Positions 12,458-23,164 of a DNA stretch of 64,000 nucleotides are shown here, piece by piece. The stretch is taken from the NCBI GenBank assembly GCA_029378245.1, contig JARKIF010000011.1, forward strand, positions 496,001-560,000, written 5' to 3'. A program made the position numbers and the translations under genes. Under the pieces are notes generated by a model. That model saw only the letters and a list, made by a program, of their open reading frames with translations, had not been told where the DNA came from and made no database searches. This stretch comes from Roridomyces roridus (Eukaryota > Basidiomycota > Agaricomycetes > Agaricales > Mycenaceae). How positions within the stretch are numbered: the stretch's first letter is position 1; every line of letters starts with the position of its first letter.

Positions 12458-12491
12458 TGTGCCTGTTATTTATCTTCTGGCTTTTCCCCTC

Positions 12492-13859
12492 ATGTCGGCC
12501 ACACTGCGCTCTCGTCTGAGCGATATCGAGGATCAGATTGCTGCTCTACAAACCGAGCGGGCGACCATTATTTCGCAGCTGTCCGCCGCAGCGTATCCCG
12601 TCCTCTTTCTCCCCACCGATACTATAGCAGAAATCTTTATGCGTTACGCGGATGGTTACCCGTCGACTTGCAACCCGAGGACTCTCACCAAAGTTTGCTC
12701 CCTTTGGAGAACCGTGGCGATATCCACTCCCGGTCTATGGACGCGTTTCGACTATCGCAGTCTGGGAAAACTCGACAATTCTGCCCACGCGTCGGATGTA
12801 CTGGGGATGTGGCTTTCGCGGACGGGTGCACTTCCTTTGGATCTTAGTATCCAATTGCCATCGCCAGGGCTGCCCGAATGCACCAACATCTTTCGCCTCC
12901 TCGCTGATAATGCTACACGAGTGCGGAATCTGCGTCTTTACTCCCCCGAAACCATGGAGATTCCTGGGGATCAGCTGGGTCAACTCTCCGCCCTTACCAG
13001 GCTGTCTTTGTGCGGCCAACATCAACGCGTTCTTATCCCCAAACCATTGGACGTCCCCCATCTTCGCCACGTCGAGCTTGTCGCAATCGAACTCCCCCAT
13101 TGGCGGACATGTCTCCCGAGTCAGATAACGACTCTGTGCCTAAAACAGCAAAGTTCGGTGGAATTGCTGAGACTTGTGGAGCTTACGCCAAATCTTGAGG
13201 CCCTCGAATTCATCCACGGCGACTTTCCATCAGCCGCAGCCATAATCGGACCCCCTCGTGCGCTAAACCGTCTCCACACCCTTATCCTTGGTGGGCACCT
13301 GGGCCACCAGACGTGCGCGGGTCTCGTACTCCCTGCCCTCCGCGAACTTCGCCTCCGCGAGGACAGGGCCGCCAACTTCCGTGTCGTCGAGGACTTGATC
13401 CACAGATCTGGAGGCAGTCTCACGACGATGGCGTTTTCCGTTGTGGATGTGGGAAACTTTATGGATTATACCATGAATGAGATGCAAAGCTACCTGGCAC
13501 AGACGCCGGCGCTTCGCAACCTCGAGATTACCTGCCGGGACATCACGGGCCGGACACTTAAAAAGCTCTGCAAAGTGTTGCAGAACAAGCAACTTGTCCC
13601 TGCTCTCGCGTCTCTGCAGCTGCTCAGCCAGAGGCAGATTCCACTGCATCCACTGGTTCAAATGCTCACTGCCAGGCGGGACGGAGGGGCGCTGCGGTCG
13701 TTGAAAATGAACTTGGAGCCGGCGTGGAGTGATCATGCGGGTGGTGTGGATACCGAGATGGAACTTTATCTCGAGGAGTTACGCAGTCTGCGTTCCGGCG
13801 GGCTCGAGGTGGAAATTTCTCCTGAGGTGCAGCGGCTCGATAGTTCTGTCTATAGCTAA
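12492..13859 (+). CDS. F-box-like protein, 455 aa
   Basis: Same family and architecture as the gene at 7192. A short coiled coil (LRSRLSDIEDQIAALQTER) is followed by the F-box (AAYPVLFLPTDTIAEIFMRY; KVCSLWRTVAISTPGLW) and leucine-rich stretches, then LVQMLTARRDGGALRSLKM near the end. Single exon. The frame stays open upstream to 12318, but that part lies inside the MITE, so the ATG at 12492 (MSATLRSRL) is the sensible start. Transcription is probably driven from a promoter altered by the MITE insertion (inference). Confidence 0.82.
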   Translation: MSATLRSRLSDIEDQIAALQTERATIISQLSAAAYPVLFLPTDTIAEIFMRYADGYPSTCNPRTLTKVCSLWRTVAISTPGLWTRFDYRSLGKLDNSAHASDVLGMWLSRTGALPLDLSIQLPSPGLPECTNIFRLLADNATRVRNLRLYSPETMEIPGDQLGQLSALTRLSLCGQHQRVLIPKPLDVPHLRHVELVAIELPHWRTCLPSQITTLCLKQQSSVELLRLVELTPNLEALEFIHGDFPSAAAIIGPPRALNRLHTLILGGHLGHQTCAGLVLPALRELRLREDRAANFRVVEDLIHRSGGSLTTMAFSVVDVGNFMDYTMNEMQSYLAQTPALRNLEITCRDITGRTLKKLCKVLQNKQLVPALASLQLLSQRQIPLHPLVQMLTARRDGGALRSLKMNLEPAWSDHAGGVDTEMELYLEELRSLRSGGLEVEISPEVQRLDSSVYS

Positions 13860-14671
13860 GACGGTGGGTCGATTTCTCATTCGAGTTCACATTTCTGCAG
13901 AATTGAACGTAGCCCTAGATCGGAGATGGGTGGTCCGCCAGTTTCTACTGATTCGAATGTTTGATATCTATTGGGGATTTTGTTTTGATCCAATGAGGAT
14001 GCATGAGTTCGGGAGTGTCAATATCTGGGCCAAAATACTCATGCCAATGGTTACCTACTTGCCTTCCTATGGGCCGGCCCGGCCCATGAGCGACTCGGAT
14101 TCCTAATTCCTTCCCATAGATTCAATACACGCTGCTCTCGATATCTAGGACACTACCTTCCATCACAGGTCGACCAGCCATGTGTACCGGCAATTCCAGA
14201 CATCTCAAATTCTCGCACAATTGTCGCATTCTTGACGACGACGAACTTGTACCGATAATTCTTCATCCCTTTTGTTCGTCGAGTCTCGGTGCAAAATACC
14301 GGGATTTCATGAACAAAAATTCCGGATCGACAAGACTCCCGCGTCCACTTCCGCAGTTGTAACTTGTCGCGTCTGAGAGTCGGGACCAGCGTGCTTCCGA
14401 ATCATTCCACTTTCGACTTCATGAAGACCTTCCTTTTCAAGCAAGCATCTCTGTCCATCCTGTGAAAATAACGAGAGATTTACATGTACTACCGGTATTT
14501 GGTCTGCCCTAACCGCCGTTCTTCCGCCTTTCCGCCCTTCCGGCGACATTTCTCAATCCAAGTGCTCGGTCACGCCGGCGACGGATCATTTACCCTCATG
14601 CATGTATCTGCCAATCCGGTTATTCTATGCCTTGGATATATACCCCAACGGACCTAAATCTCTCATCCTCA
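13860..14671. other. intergenic, nothing recognised
   Basis: Short open frames only, between two plus-strand F-box genes. Confidence 0.45.
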
Positions 14672-15713
14672 ATGCTGGCTCCAGCCACTTTGCGTCCATC
14701 CACCCCACCCGAAATTTGGAGAGTCATCTTGCGATATGCGACAGCCTCGGAAACAGGCTACCATGCCGACTCGGACTACCACCCATTCACGTCATACCCT
14801 GACCCGCAGGAGACCACATCCGCTGTCGAGCGAGAGTTCTGTCGATTGCAGACGTGCACCTCCCTCGTCCGGGTTTCCCGGCTTTTCCGTGCCATCGCAG
14901 TCCCGTTCCTGTACGAGGACGTCCGGATTTGCGATGCCCGCGACTTGGAGAGCCTACTCCTCGGCCTCCTTCGATCGGAGCGCGAGCATGGGGCCGAGCA
15001 CTATGGCACCTATGTGAGGCGGCTCGAGATCCCTCGACGCCGCTCACATCGCCATTTCCTGCAGTGCGAGACACAGAGAGCCATCCCCACATTCCCGATA
15101 GCACTACATCCCTCCGCACCCAGTCTCGCTGATCTCTTGCGACTATGCCCGAATCTCCAGATCCTCGTGCGTCCTTGCCTGCGGCTCGACGCCGAGCACA
15201 TCGAGTTCTGGGCTCAGTTGGTGGCCGCGCCGTGCACTCCCCGCCTCTCTCATCTTCGACGCCTGGATTGGCACGAGAGCGAGCTGGATTTGCAATTTTA
15301 CGGCTCCAACTACGTCAGCCGTCTGTGCGAGATTCTATGCTGCGCTCCAAGCCTCCAGAGCCTCTTCCTCTATTCCGACCGCCCGAGTGCGCTCCTCGAC
15401 TTGACACTGCCCCAATCCATCCGCACAATCCGCCTCAACCGCTCCTACTTCCATGCAGCACCACAAAAGTCCTTTACACTTCGCCCACGCCATCTGACCC
15501 TGCCCAACACATATCAAAGTCGATCCAGACGAATGGGTCCCCTTCCGCCACGTCCTCCGCTCGCAGATGGATGTGCTCGAAGGCCCTTCGTTCCCTGCAC
15601 TCCGGGAAATCGTCTTGCACGATCCCCAGCAGTTGGCTAGGAGGGGGTGGCGGGTCGTGTACGAGGATGGGAGCTGTGTACCGATATTACTCGAGCCGCC
15701 TCTGCCCACATAG
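14672..15713 (+). CDS. F-box-like protein with one frameshift
   Basis: The ATG at 14672 gives MLAPATLRPSTPPEIWRVIL, the F-box of a second subtype (TPPEIWR...), then TSLVRVSRLFRAIAVPFLYE and leucine-rich segments (LCPNLQILVRP, CCAPSLQSLFLY). An ATG at 14627 would add 15 residues. At about 15503-15507 the frame breaks. With one base fewer the protein continues LPTHIKVDPDEWVPFRHV ... ALREIVLHDPQQLARRGWRV and stops at 15711-15713. Without this it runs out of frame to 15640. The C-terminal frame reads as real protein, so a single extra C is likely, either a mutation or an assembly error. Confidence 0.62.
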
Positions 15714-16054
15714 AGAGAGACCGGGAAATATTATGATAGAATTCATGTACTTGTATTCCGCATCGTTCGTGTGTTTCCTGTCCGTTATATTTAGTCGTGT
15801 TCTTGTTCGCCGCTGCCATTCACCTGTCTCTGTCTCTGCGAAATTCTTTCTCGTCGTTGGCAAGCGTGAGCCCGCCACCATGCGGTCAGTCACTACGTCG
15901 GACTTTGCGCCAGAGGTCCGCGATTGGCAGGTATTGTCCAGAGTCGGGTGTAGAGGTAACAAGGAATCCAAGGAACCAAATCTCCACCGCTGTCGATGAA
16001 GACAAGATGCCCGGATGATACCAGGAACCTGCTGAAGAATTCACCAATCCGTCC

Positions 16055-17470
16055 TTGCTAACAAGCATCATTCCAGGCCAGAGGCGCCTGTTCGAGTCGG
16101 GCTCGGCCATTGGTCGCGACGGAATCGCTTTTTGGCTTGAAGTTTCAAGTATCAGGGGACCTGACAGACTAGAAATGGAAGTAGCTGACCAACCCATAGA
16201 TCGCAGTTGCAAGCTGCCTCACCGCGGACTCATGTTACTCATAGCCATTCCAAGGAAGCGCCTGTGTAATTCAGGGGCGAAACATTGTCAGCGTAAAATC
16301 CCATACCTTTTGTTGCATCCATTGGATCATCCGACAAAAATTGAATCATGGCGTTAGTCCAACTTGAGATCATCTTCATTGGCCATGCAGAATGTTGCTG
16401 GTTTGTTTCAAGTCGTTCTTTGGCTCCGAGCCAGACTTGAATTGAAGCCTTGACGGGAATAAAAGCTTCTCCGCACCGTACAGATAGCATTCTAAATTCT
16501 AGAGTACACTATCCGCACAACAACACGGATGATATCAGCCCCACTCCAGTTCAACACAGACACACGCACCTCTTTATGCTGTTGTGTGCCGTGGGTGGAT
16601 CGAATCCTCTCGACTCGCGTTTCCAGATGATGGTAACCTAAAATCGATGGGTAATACGAAGGAGGAGCAGACGACGGAAACCAGATGCCCTTTCGCCCAT
16701 GATGCCCGTCCATTCAGAAGGCACCTGTTCGAACCAGGACCGGGCTATAATTTGTGCGAAGAGTCCGGTACTTTTTGTGTCATTGATTGCTGGTTGTTGA
16801 ATGTGCAAGTCAGTAAGCTTTCTTCAATCGCAAATTCCCATTCAGCAGCCGCACCTAGGGCCCACCCACCAAGCCCGCTAGCACCCAGCTATTCCAGGCA
16901 TATCCAGCGGGGCACCTGTTCAACTCGGGGCTAGGGCATGTAGTTCCAATTTCCTAGGCTTTTTGTGTTGTCATCATTTTCTGCGACTGGGAGAACAAGT
17001 GGATCGAACATTATCCACTGAGACTTGAATTTATGCGGGCGCACCACGCGTTGATTTCCCATCGTCGTCCAATGTAAACCGCGGGAACTGTGGTCAAAAT
17101 ATCAAGTATTAGGCAACCTGACATTCTACTTAGAAATCGACCCAATGGGTCGCAGTGCCATCGCGAGATCACTCTACCTGCCAAATCAGGCGCCTGTTCG
17201 ACTCAGGGGCGGACCATATGTAAGCCGTCTCTGTCACGGTACCTTTTTTTTTCATCGCCCAATTGTCGTCATTCACGTGCAGATTGCTGCGTCCTCTAGC
17301 GCTGAGCCGTATGTACTTCGAGACGGAAATAAACAAGCCTCCGCACCGTATATTCAGATAGCGTACTAACTTCTAGAGTACACCGCACCTATTTCCCCAA
17401 AGACACAAAGTGTCAGCCATGCCACTCCTGGTCAACACAAACGCGCGCACCTCTTTATTTGATCCCCTCC
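16055..17470 (+). repeat. cluster of SINE-like, tRNA-related repeats
   Basis: Two diverged copies of one segment of about 400 bp lie at about 16145-16590 and 17096-17465. They share CCTCCGCACCGTA, AGATAGC, TTCTAGAGTACAC and GCGCACCTCTTTAT. Four sites carry a tRNA T-arm-like core, GGC(G/A)CCTGTTCGA or close to it, near 16086, 16724, 16911 and 17205, each followed by an acceptor-like GGGCTCGG or similar. No complete cloverleaf is visible. Degenerate tRNA-derived SINEs are the likely source. Confidence 0.5.
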
Positions 17471-17487
17471 GTAGGCAAATAATCCAC

Positions 17488-18892
17488 TCACTCCGCGTTC
17501 ACACACCCGTGACATCCACCAACCAACCTGAGAGACATCAACAAGAACCGAAACGAAACGAAACCAATCCACTTACTCCTCGTCATCTCAAACGCAGCGA
17601 ACGTACTCGCCGCAGCGGGTATACTTCTCAGAACTATAAACTTGTTAGAAACCGGCAGAAAACGAAAGACGCAAGACGCACGAGAAGGTGTAAGTCCGCG
17701 GAATAGACCTCGGCTGCTCATTTACCAGTTCACGCGCAGGGGGGGGGGGGGAAGAAAGAAGACGTACAACCCAGACTCGGCCAGAATCGCGCGCACCTCG
17801 TGTGCCATGTATTGTAGAGGCGAGCCTGTCGGCGGGGTGGGGCGTAGTTGGACGCGGGATTTAATCACATCTGTGGGGCGATTGAGTTGCGCGTGGGTGA
17901 GTGGTATAGATAAACGCACCCAGAGGGTAGCAGGCAAGCCAGTATGCGATCTTGATGAGGTGTAAGTATATGTTGACGACGAGGCAGAAACCTCACTCCT
18001 CCCGTCGACCCACTCGCCAATAGCGCCCACACAGGCAACTGTTGCTGGCTCCCGTACCGCGCGATGAATTTCCGTTTCGAAAACTCGTAAGCGGTGTAGA
18101 ATCTACCCGTAATCTAGCGTCATTCAAACGAGGGGCCGAACACATACCCAGCATAGGCGGGAATCTCCCGTGCAACGGTTACCTAATCCAAGATGAGTTC
18201 CTCAACTTAGGAGTGGAGGAAGTAGACGCACCCAATATCCGCGCATAATACCCTGCCTAAACCCCCACTGTGTCCACATCTCCCGCACGATAACGCGCAG
18301 CCGCTGGTCGTTCGCCCCGCCATACTGCCCTTGCATCCGGACTTTAAACATCTCCACTGCCCGGAACGCGTTAGACTGACTATTCATCGAAGCGTTGGAG
18401 AGCAAAACAAGACACACCGGGACTAGCCAAGATCGCGTTAGCCGCTCCAGCCATACTCCCCGCCAATGCCGTCTGTGGTAGTGAGAGTTGTCCAAAAGGC
18501 GACACGGCTCGCCGTGCTGCAGCGTAGGATGCGAAGAGTAGGGAGTTGACGCCGGCGATTCCAAAGAGCGGGGAGGCCATGCCTTTGTAGAGCGCGAAGA
18601 AGCCTTCGTTGCGGATCGTTTGTGTCAGGACGTCCATCGGGCCTTTCTGCACCCAACATTCGTTATTCAAGCGGCAGTGAAGAAATCAGGGGAGAGAGAC
18701 TCACAAACATGCCCTCTACACGGAAGGGCTTGTCAGAGGGCCACGGAAACGAGTCCTACAGAGGGACGTACTCGGAGCGATCTGCGCACGCGTCTTGACG
18801 GTGTCGAGGGGCTGGCCGACGAGCACTTGGGCTGCACCGCCGACGCTGCCCGCGAGAAGCTCGTTGATCGTTGACAGAGAACTTGAGCTCAT
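17488..18892 (-). CDS. mitochondrial carrier family protein
   Basis: Inner mitochondrial membrane solute carrier. The ATG at 18892 gives MSSSSLSTINELLAGSVGG. The three PxDxxKxR signatures are present: QPLDTVKTRAQ (repeat 1), SPVEMFKVRMQ after an intron (repeat 2) and RPTDVIKSRVQ (repeat 3). Conserved EIPAYAGYVFG and GLFRGLTPS lie between and after. The last exon ends IPAAASTFAAFEMTR, with a stop at 17488 or at an unresolved intron shortly before. A run of 12 G's at 17741-17752 falls inside an intron. The repeat-2 and repeat-3 pattern resembles amino-acid and carnitine/ornithine-like carriers; the substrate cannot be assigned. Confidence 0.83.
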
Positions 18893-19371
18893 CGCGTCGG
18901 TGGAAGAGGACAAGGAGAGCGGGCGCGCTGAGAAAGCGATGATGTGCTAGTGACGTGATCGAAAAGTCCCACGGGCGACATCTTTTGATCGTCGGCTTTT
19001 TCGGGGACAACGGCTTTCAAGAGGTCGCAGATCAATTGATCTTCGACACTGATTGATCGCTGCTTACATGGTCCTCCCTACCATATTAGGAACCAGCTCC
19101 GTGAAGTCCGTGTTAGCTCCGTCCTTTGCCGGCAGCCGTCGTCAGTCTCAAGTCAGTCTCCTCAACCTAGGTCTGCCCACTTTGTGTTCCCCACCTGGTC
19201 TGAACCCATTTCTCACCACTCAACACCAACTTCACTTGCCTCATCACACGTCTCGACACTTTTCTGGATTTTGACATCAAATCACCACCAACCGGAGCTA
19301 TCAAGAGTGTGTCGCGGATCACTTGATTTGCCACCTCTTGACGGCTTTACAACTTTACAACTTCAAGGCAA
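18893..19371. other. intergenic upstream of the carrier
   Basis: No recognisable gene. A few plus-strand open frames of 60-70 codons have no motif. Confidence 0.4.
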
Positions 19372-19867
19372 GGTTGAGGCTTGAGAGGGCTTACCTAGAT
19401 GCCAAGATATATATATAATCGTGGTCGATAGGAAAAACAACTTCAGCCATCAATCATGATCCAGCCCCGAGTCGAACGAGGACCCAACAAGGACCTCCGG
19501 CCACAAACTGCTAGAAATCTGCAGATGCGCCCGTGCGCCCCTGGGTCTGTAGATTCATGCAGGTGGGTCGCTCTTAGACAAGAGGGCGTGAGGGAGATCT
19601 GGCCATTTTACACCAGATACCCCGAGACAGGACGAGATGTGGCACTAGAATTTTGGCGCTTTATCAGGGATTTTCGGGGATCAATACAAATTTTGACATT
19701 TGTGCTACGAAAATTGCAAGAACTTTGAAGAGGCCAGCAAAATCCCAGATTGATGAATTGATGGCCAGAGGAATATGGCGCTTTTCCACGATGAGGCCAG
19801 ATTTGGCCAGATATGCCCAGACGGACTTTTCACTGGGTTGAGGCTTGAGAGGGCTTACCTAGATGCC
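19372..19867 (+). repeat. 32-bp direct repeat flanking 432 bp
   Basis: The sequence GGTTGAGGCTTGAGAGGGCT followed by TACCTAGATGCC occurs at 19372-19403 and again at 19836-19867. The enclosed 432 bp holds a tRNA-like pseudogene. This may be a small insertion or a tandem duplication relic. Confidence 0.65.
19457..19547 (-). repeat. tRNA-like pseudogene, 91 nt
   Basis: Read on the minus strand it starts GACCCAG and ends CTGGATC-A, a nearly complete 7-bp acceptor stem with one mismatch. The T arm CCTCG-TTCGACT-CGGGG is intact. The D-arm loop is too short (GCGCACGGGCGC) and the centre is enlarged, so it is unlikely to be functional. A close relative lies at 20493-20582. Confidence 0.45.
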
Positions 19868-19882
19868 TTGCAAATAATAGTA

Positions 19883-20449
19883 CAGTCGAACCTGTCATAA
19901 CCCATACCCCTCGGTGGATGTCCAAATGTATGGGTTTTCAGAGGCTATGGGTTTCCATAGGCGTGGGAAAATTTCGGCAAACTCCGGGTGCCTCTGAAAC
20001 CCCAGACGCGGCTCACTGGTCTTTCAAATTCTCTACTGACACATACTGAGATTTCTCCTTGGCAACCTACCTGCCCTTGAGACTCAAATGTACCAACCAA
20101 TGTATGGTTTTTTACCAATATGCACAGCGTGATGTCGATCACATCACCCTGATGAATAGGTTGATCGCCATTTCCGCCGGGTTGGAGTCTGTATCGGTCC
20201 TATTTTGAGCATGATTTAATCCATTCCGTGGCAAAACATCGGATTCCTGTCCAATTCAAGCCAAAATTACATGAAATTCCCATCAAAGTATGGGTTTGGG
20301 GCTCTGAGAGAGGTATGGATTATGGGGTACTACAGAGTTATGGGTTTTGGATGCCTTTTTAGCGGGCACCAACATGGTGGACAGCCAAAACCTATGGGGT
20401 ATCACAGGTTATGGGTTTTGTCAGGTATGGGTTATGACAGGCTCGACTG
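19883..20449. mobile_element. Tc1/mariner (pogo/Fot1-like) MITE, 567 bp
   Basis: The terminal inverted repeat CAGTCGA(A/G)CCTGTCATAA, continuing CCCATACC, is present at both ends. TA dinucleotides flank it (19881-19882 and 20450-20451), as expected for TA target duplication. CAGTCGAACCT termini are typical of pogo/Fot1 relatives. The interior has repeated TATGGGTTTT/TATGGGTTA motifs near both ends and no coding capacity, so it would depend on a transposase encoded elsewhere. Confidence 0.85.
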
Positions 20450-20492
20450 TAGTCGATTGGAAAAACAAGCTCGGCGATCGACCACTGATGTA

Positions 20493-20582
20493 TGACCCAG
20501 CCCCGAGTCGAACGAGGACCCCGGCCACAAACTGCTGGAAACACCACCGAAGTTGTGCGGATGCGCGCGTGCGCCCCGGGTC
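20493..20582 (-). repeat. tRNA-like pseudogene, 90 nt
   Basis: Second member of the pair with 19457-19547. The acceptor GACCCGG/CTGGGTC pairs fully and the T arm CCTCG-TTCGACT-CGGGG is perfect, but the D loop has only about four bases (GCGC-ACGC-GCGC). It could be an intron-containing tRNA that has lost part of its D arm, or a SINE head. A third, shorter T-arm-like piece lies near 20738-20770. Confidence 0.45.
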
Positions 20583-20963
20583 TGTAAGGTAAATATCCAG
20601 GGTCTCTCGTCAGTTCGCGAATATGTAGTGGACAAGTAGTTTAGGACGTCAGCGTGCCTGGTCTCAGGATGGTAGTACTCTTTCTGTAATGCGGCAAGGA
20701 TGAAGATGGGAACCGAAAAAAAAGAGGGAAAGCAAGCAAGTGATGACCCAGCCCGAGTCGAACGGGGACCAGCGTGTAATTAATAAAGCACGGTCCCTGG
20801 TACACACGCACCCTGCAGGGTATGATCCTGCCGGGTGTACACTTTGAGACGGCTGCATATAGAAAGGAAGGTGCCATCTGGCGAGGCAGCTTACTCACAA
20901 GGGTTCACTCCGAGTTACTTAAGAATACACCAAAACGAAATAAAAAATCCCCGCCCAACCCTC
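20583..20963. other. intergenic, tRNA-like fragment only
   Basis: Besides the T-arm-like motif CCCCGTTCGACTCGGGCTGG (minus strand, near 20745-20765) nothing is recognised. Confidence 0.4.
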
Positions 20964-23024
20964 TCAATTCGTCGTCGCAGTCGTGAACGGTGTGACCGCA
21001 AACCCAACCCTCGAATTCGCCGTGTCGTAGACAGAGTAGAACCGTTCCAAGAACACCATACCATTCACCTGTACAAAAGAAATCAGATTCGTCTTTGCTT
21101 CCGGAGTCAATGAGGGAAATGAACGCACGAAATCGAAACCTGTCTCGGTCGACGCCCCGAGGCTGTTGACGATGAGGTATATGCTCCCAGGTTGCCCGCC
21201 AATAGCAGTGTTGAGCACACGCGGCCACAGCTGAGCGTTGGGTGTGAATTCAAAGGACACGCCGTCTAAATACCCCAGTCTCAGCTCACATGCACCTAGC
21301 GGACGGGGCCGCGACTGAGGGACGCACCGATCTCGAAGAAAAGACTCTCAAGAATGCTAAACTGCGTAGGCGTGAGCTGTAAAAGCCCCGTCGTCTGGTC
21401 AAGCACGGCACCCGTGGCTTTGACGTAGGCGTTGAATCCACTCGTCGGGAGGAGCAGAAGCGTAGTGCCTGGTACCATTCATTCAGTCAGTCCGATGAAT
21501 GGAAGGGAGTGGCTCACCGGTGTCGACGATCCCAGCGAGATTGCTGAATATCGTCGTCGAATCGCCGTACCGCAAAGACTGGTTGATTCCCCAGAACTCG
21601 CTCGCAGGAGCCACTGCATAGTCGATCGCTCAGGACGGTGAATTCCATCCACTTCAGGAAAACTTCTCACCATTCGTAACATTCCTGTAGCACGAAAATA
21701 TCAGTCTGTCCGCATTGTGTAGGAAGGAGGCACGCACGTGAATGTAATAGGTCCAGTAAACTTCGTGCTGTCCGTCCCGCCTACAGACGCGCCAATGTAA
21801 GTAACATCTTTTACTGCCAGAGTTCATTCAACACACCAAAGGCAATCGCCCCATTCTGACTAGCCACCGAGGTCGTAGGCTCGAACGAAATACCAATCAT
21901 GTTGTTGGTAATTGTTTTCTGACTGGATAAAGAATCAACCTGGAGTTCATCCTCTCGGGTGTTGAACGCACCTGAACAAATTATCCGTCACGGTGGGGAT
22001 GATGAGGTTACTGTCAGGGGAGAGCGTGCCCAGGGCTGAAGGAAAGGTCAGAGACTATTTTGGTTCCCAGAACATACACTTACTGAGATCAACTGGTCCG
22101 ATCCTAGGAAACCGATAAGCCACAACCGGACATTGTTCACACCACAGCGACTTACCCAAGAATCCCATCCACTATGAACCAAGTCCAAGTCAGAACACCG
22201 CCCATGAGCAAGCAATGAGCACACCTCCGTCAAAACCTATCGATGTGGCGGCCACACCGATGGCTTGGTCTGCAATGACAAGGCCTGGGGCGATTTCCAC
22301 TTGGTCAAAAACCTCGATCCCCTTGCCCCATATTCAACAAAGTAGAAACGAAAGGCATCAAGGCAACGCACTGCGAAATCCCCCGATCCATAGGTGACTT
22401 CCTGCAATTGCATCATGCATCATCGTCACCGTTGGTCACAGCAAATGAATTGTACACATACCACACTCTCGCCCGAAAAGAGACTGACATTCAAGTTAGA
22501 GTCGAACTATAACGCTGAGACCATTATGTAAAACTGACGTCGTCTCAGTCTGTACAAAGTGCGTCGTAGCCCCAACCCATGTGTTCGAGCTCCCAGTATC
22601 GACGATGAGGTCAACTAGCACAAAGTCAGAAGATAAAACTCAATTCAAAACGTAAGGAACACTCACAACTGGCAGGCGGGTCTCCAACCTGAACCGTGGC
22701 CTGCGAAGATACATCAAAGGTAAGCCAGCCAGACTGGCCAATTGACGAGAAAGCGCACGATATAACTCGTGAGAGTGTTAACCACAGGGTCGGACACCAC
22801 CGCTGCAGCAGACGGCGAAGCACCACTGAGCCTCGCATTGACCTTGTCCCGTAGATGCGTCACCCGAGTGATGTCGTGCTCCAACAACGTCTTGGTGCCC
22901 GTGAAATTGAATTTCTTCGAGATGGGGAGCGTCACGATCGAGTCGACTCTCCTCACTGGCGGCGCGGCGGCGGCGCAAGACGACGCCAGAAGCAGGACAG
23001 ATAGGACGAGCTCGAGGAGAACAT
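20964..23024 (-). CDS. secreted aspartic protease (pepsin A1, polyporopepsin-like)
   Basis: Extracellular acid endopeptidase. A hydrophobic leader (LVLSVLLLASSCAAAAP), a propeptide (SIVTLPISKKFNFTG) and then ATVQVGDPPAS are followed by the first catalytic site LIVDTGSSNTWVGA. The second site is AGIVDTG, split by an intron before TTLLLLPTSGFNAYVKA. The C-terminus reads LERFYSVYDTANSRVGFA and stops at 20964. At least eight introns are needed. The start is odd: the only well-placed ATG (23022-23024) is out of frame with the signal peptide by one base and would read MFSSSSS. Either there is a small frameshift at the very beginning or the true start is elsewhere. A TATA-like box lies about 50 bp upstream. 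Confidence 0.78.
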
Positions 23025-23072
23025 GTTGGCAGGCAGGTGGAAGCTCCCGTAACCCAGAGCTGAATGTCTGTG

Positions 23073-23083
23073 GGTATATAAGT
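23073..23083 (-). promoter_or_regulatory. TATA-like box of the aspartic protease
   Basis: The minus strand reads CTTATATACCC about 50 bp before the ATG at 23024. The spacing is reasonable for a fungal core promoter. Sequence-based guess only. Confidence 0.4.
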
Positions 23084-23164
23084 ATTTCGAGAGAGTCGGG
23101 TGATATTCCAATTTTGACAGGTGAGAGAAAGGCGGTGGCTTTTTCCCTTACCTGGCTGCATAAA

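Noticed and set aside
17741..17752. Run of 12 G's as a frameshift in the carrier gene
   Set aside because: It lies inside an intron that splices AESG to RGLFRGLTP in frame.
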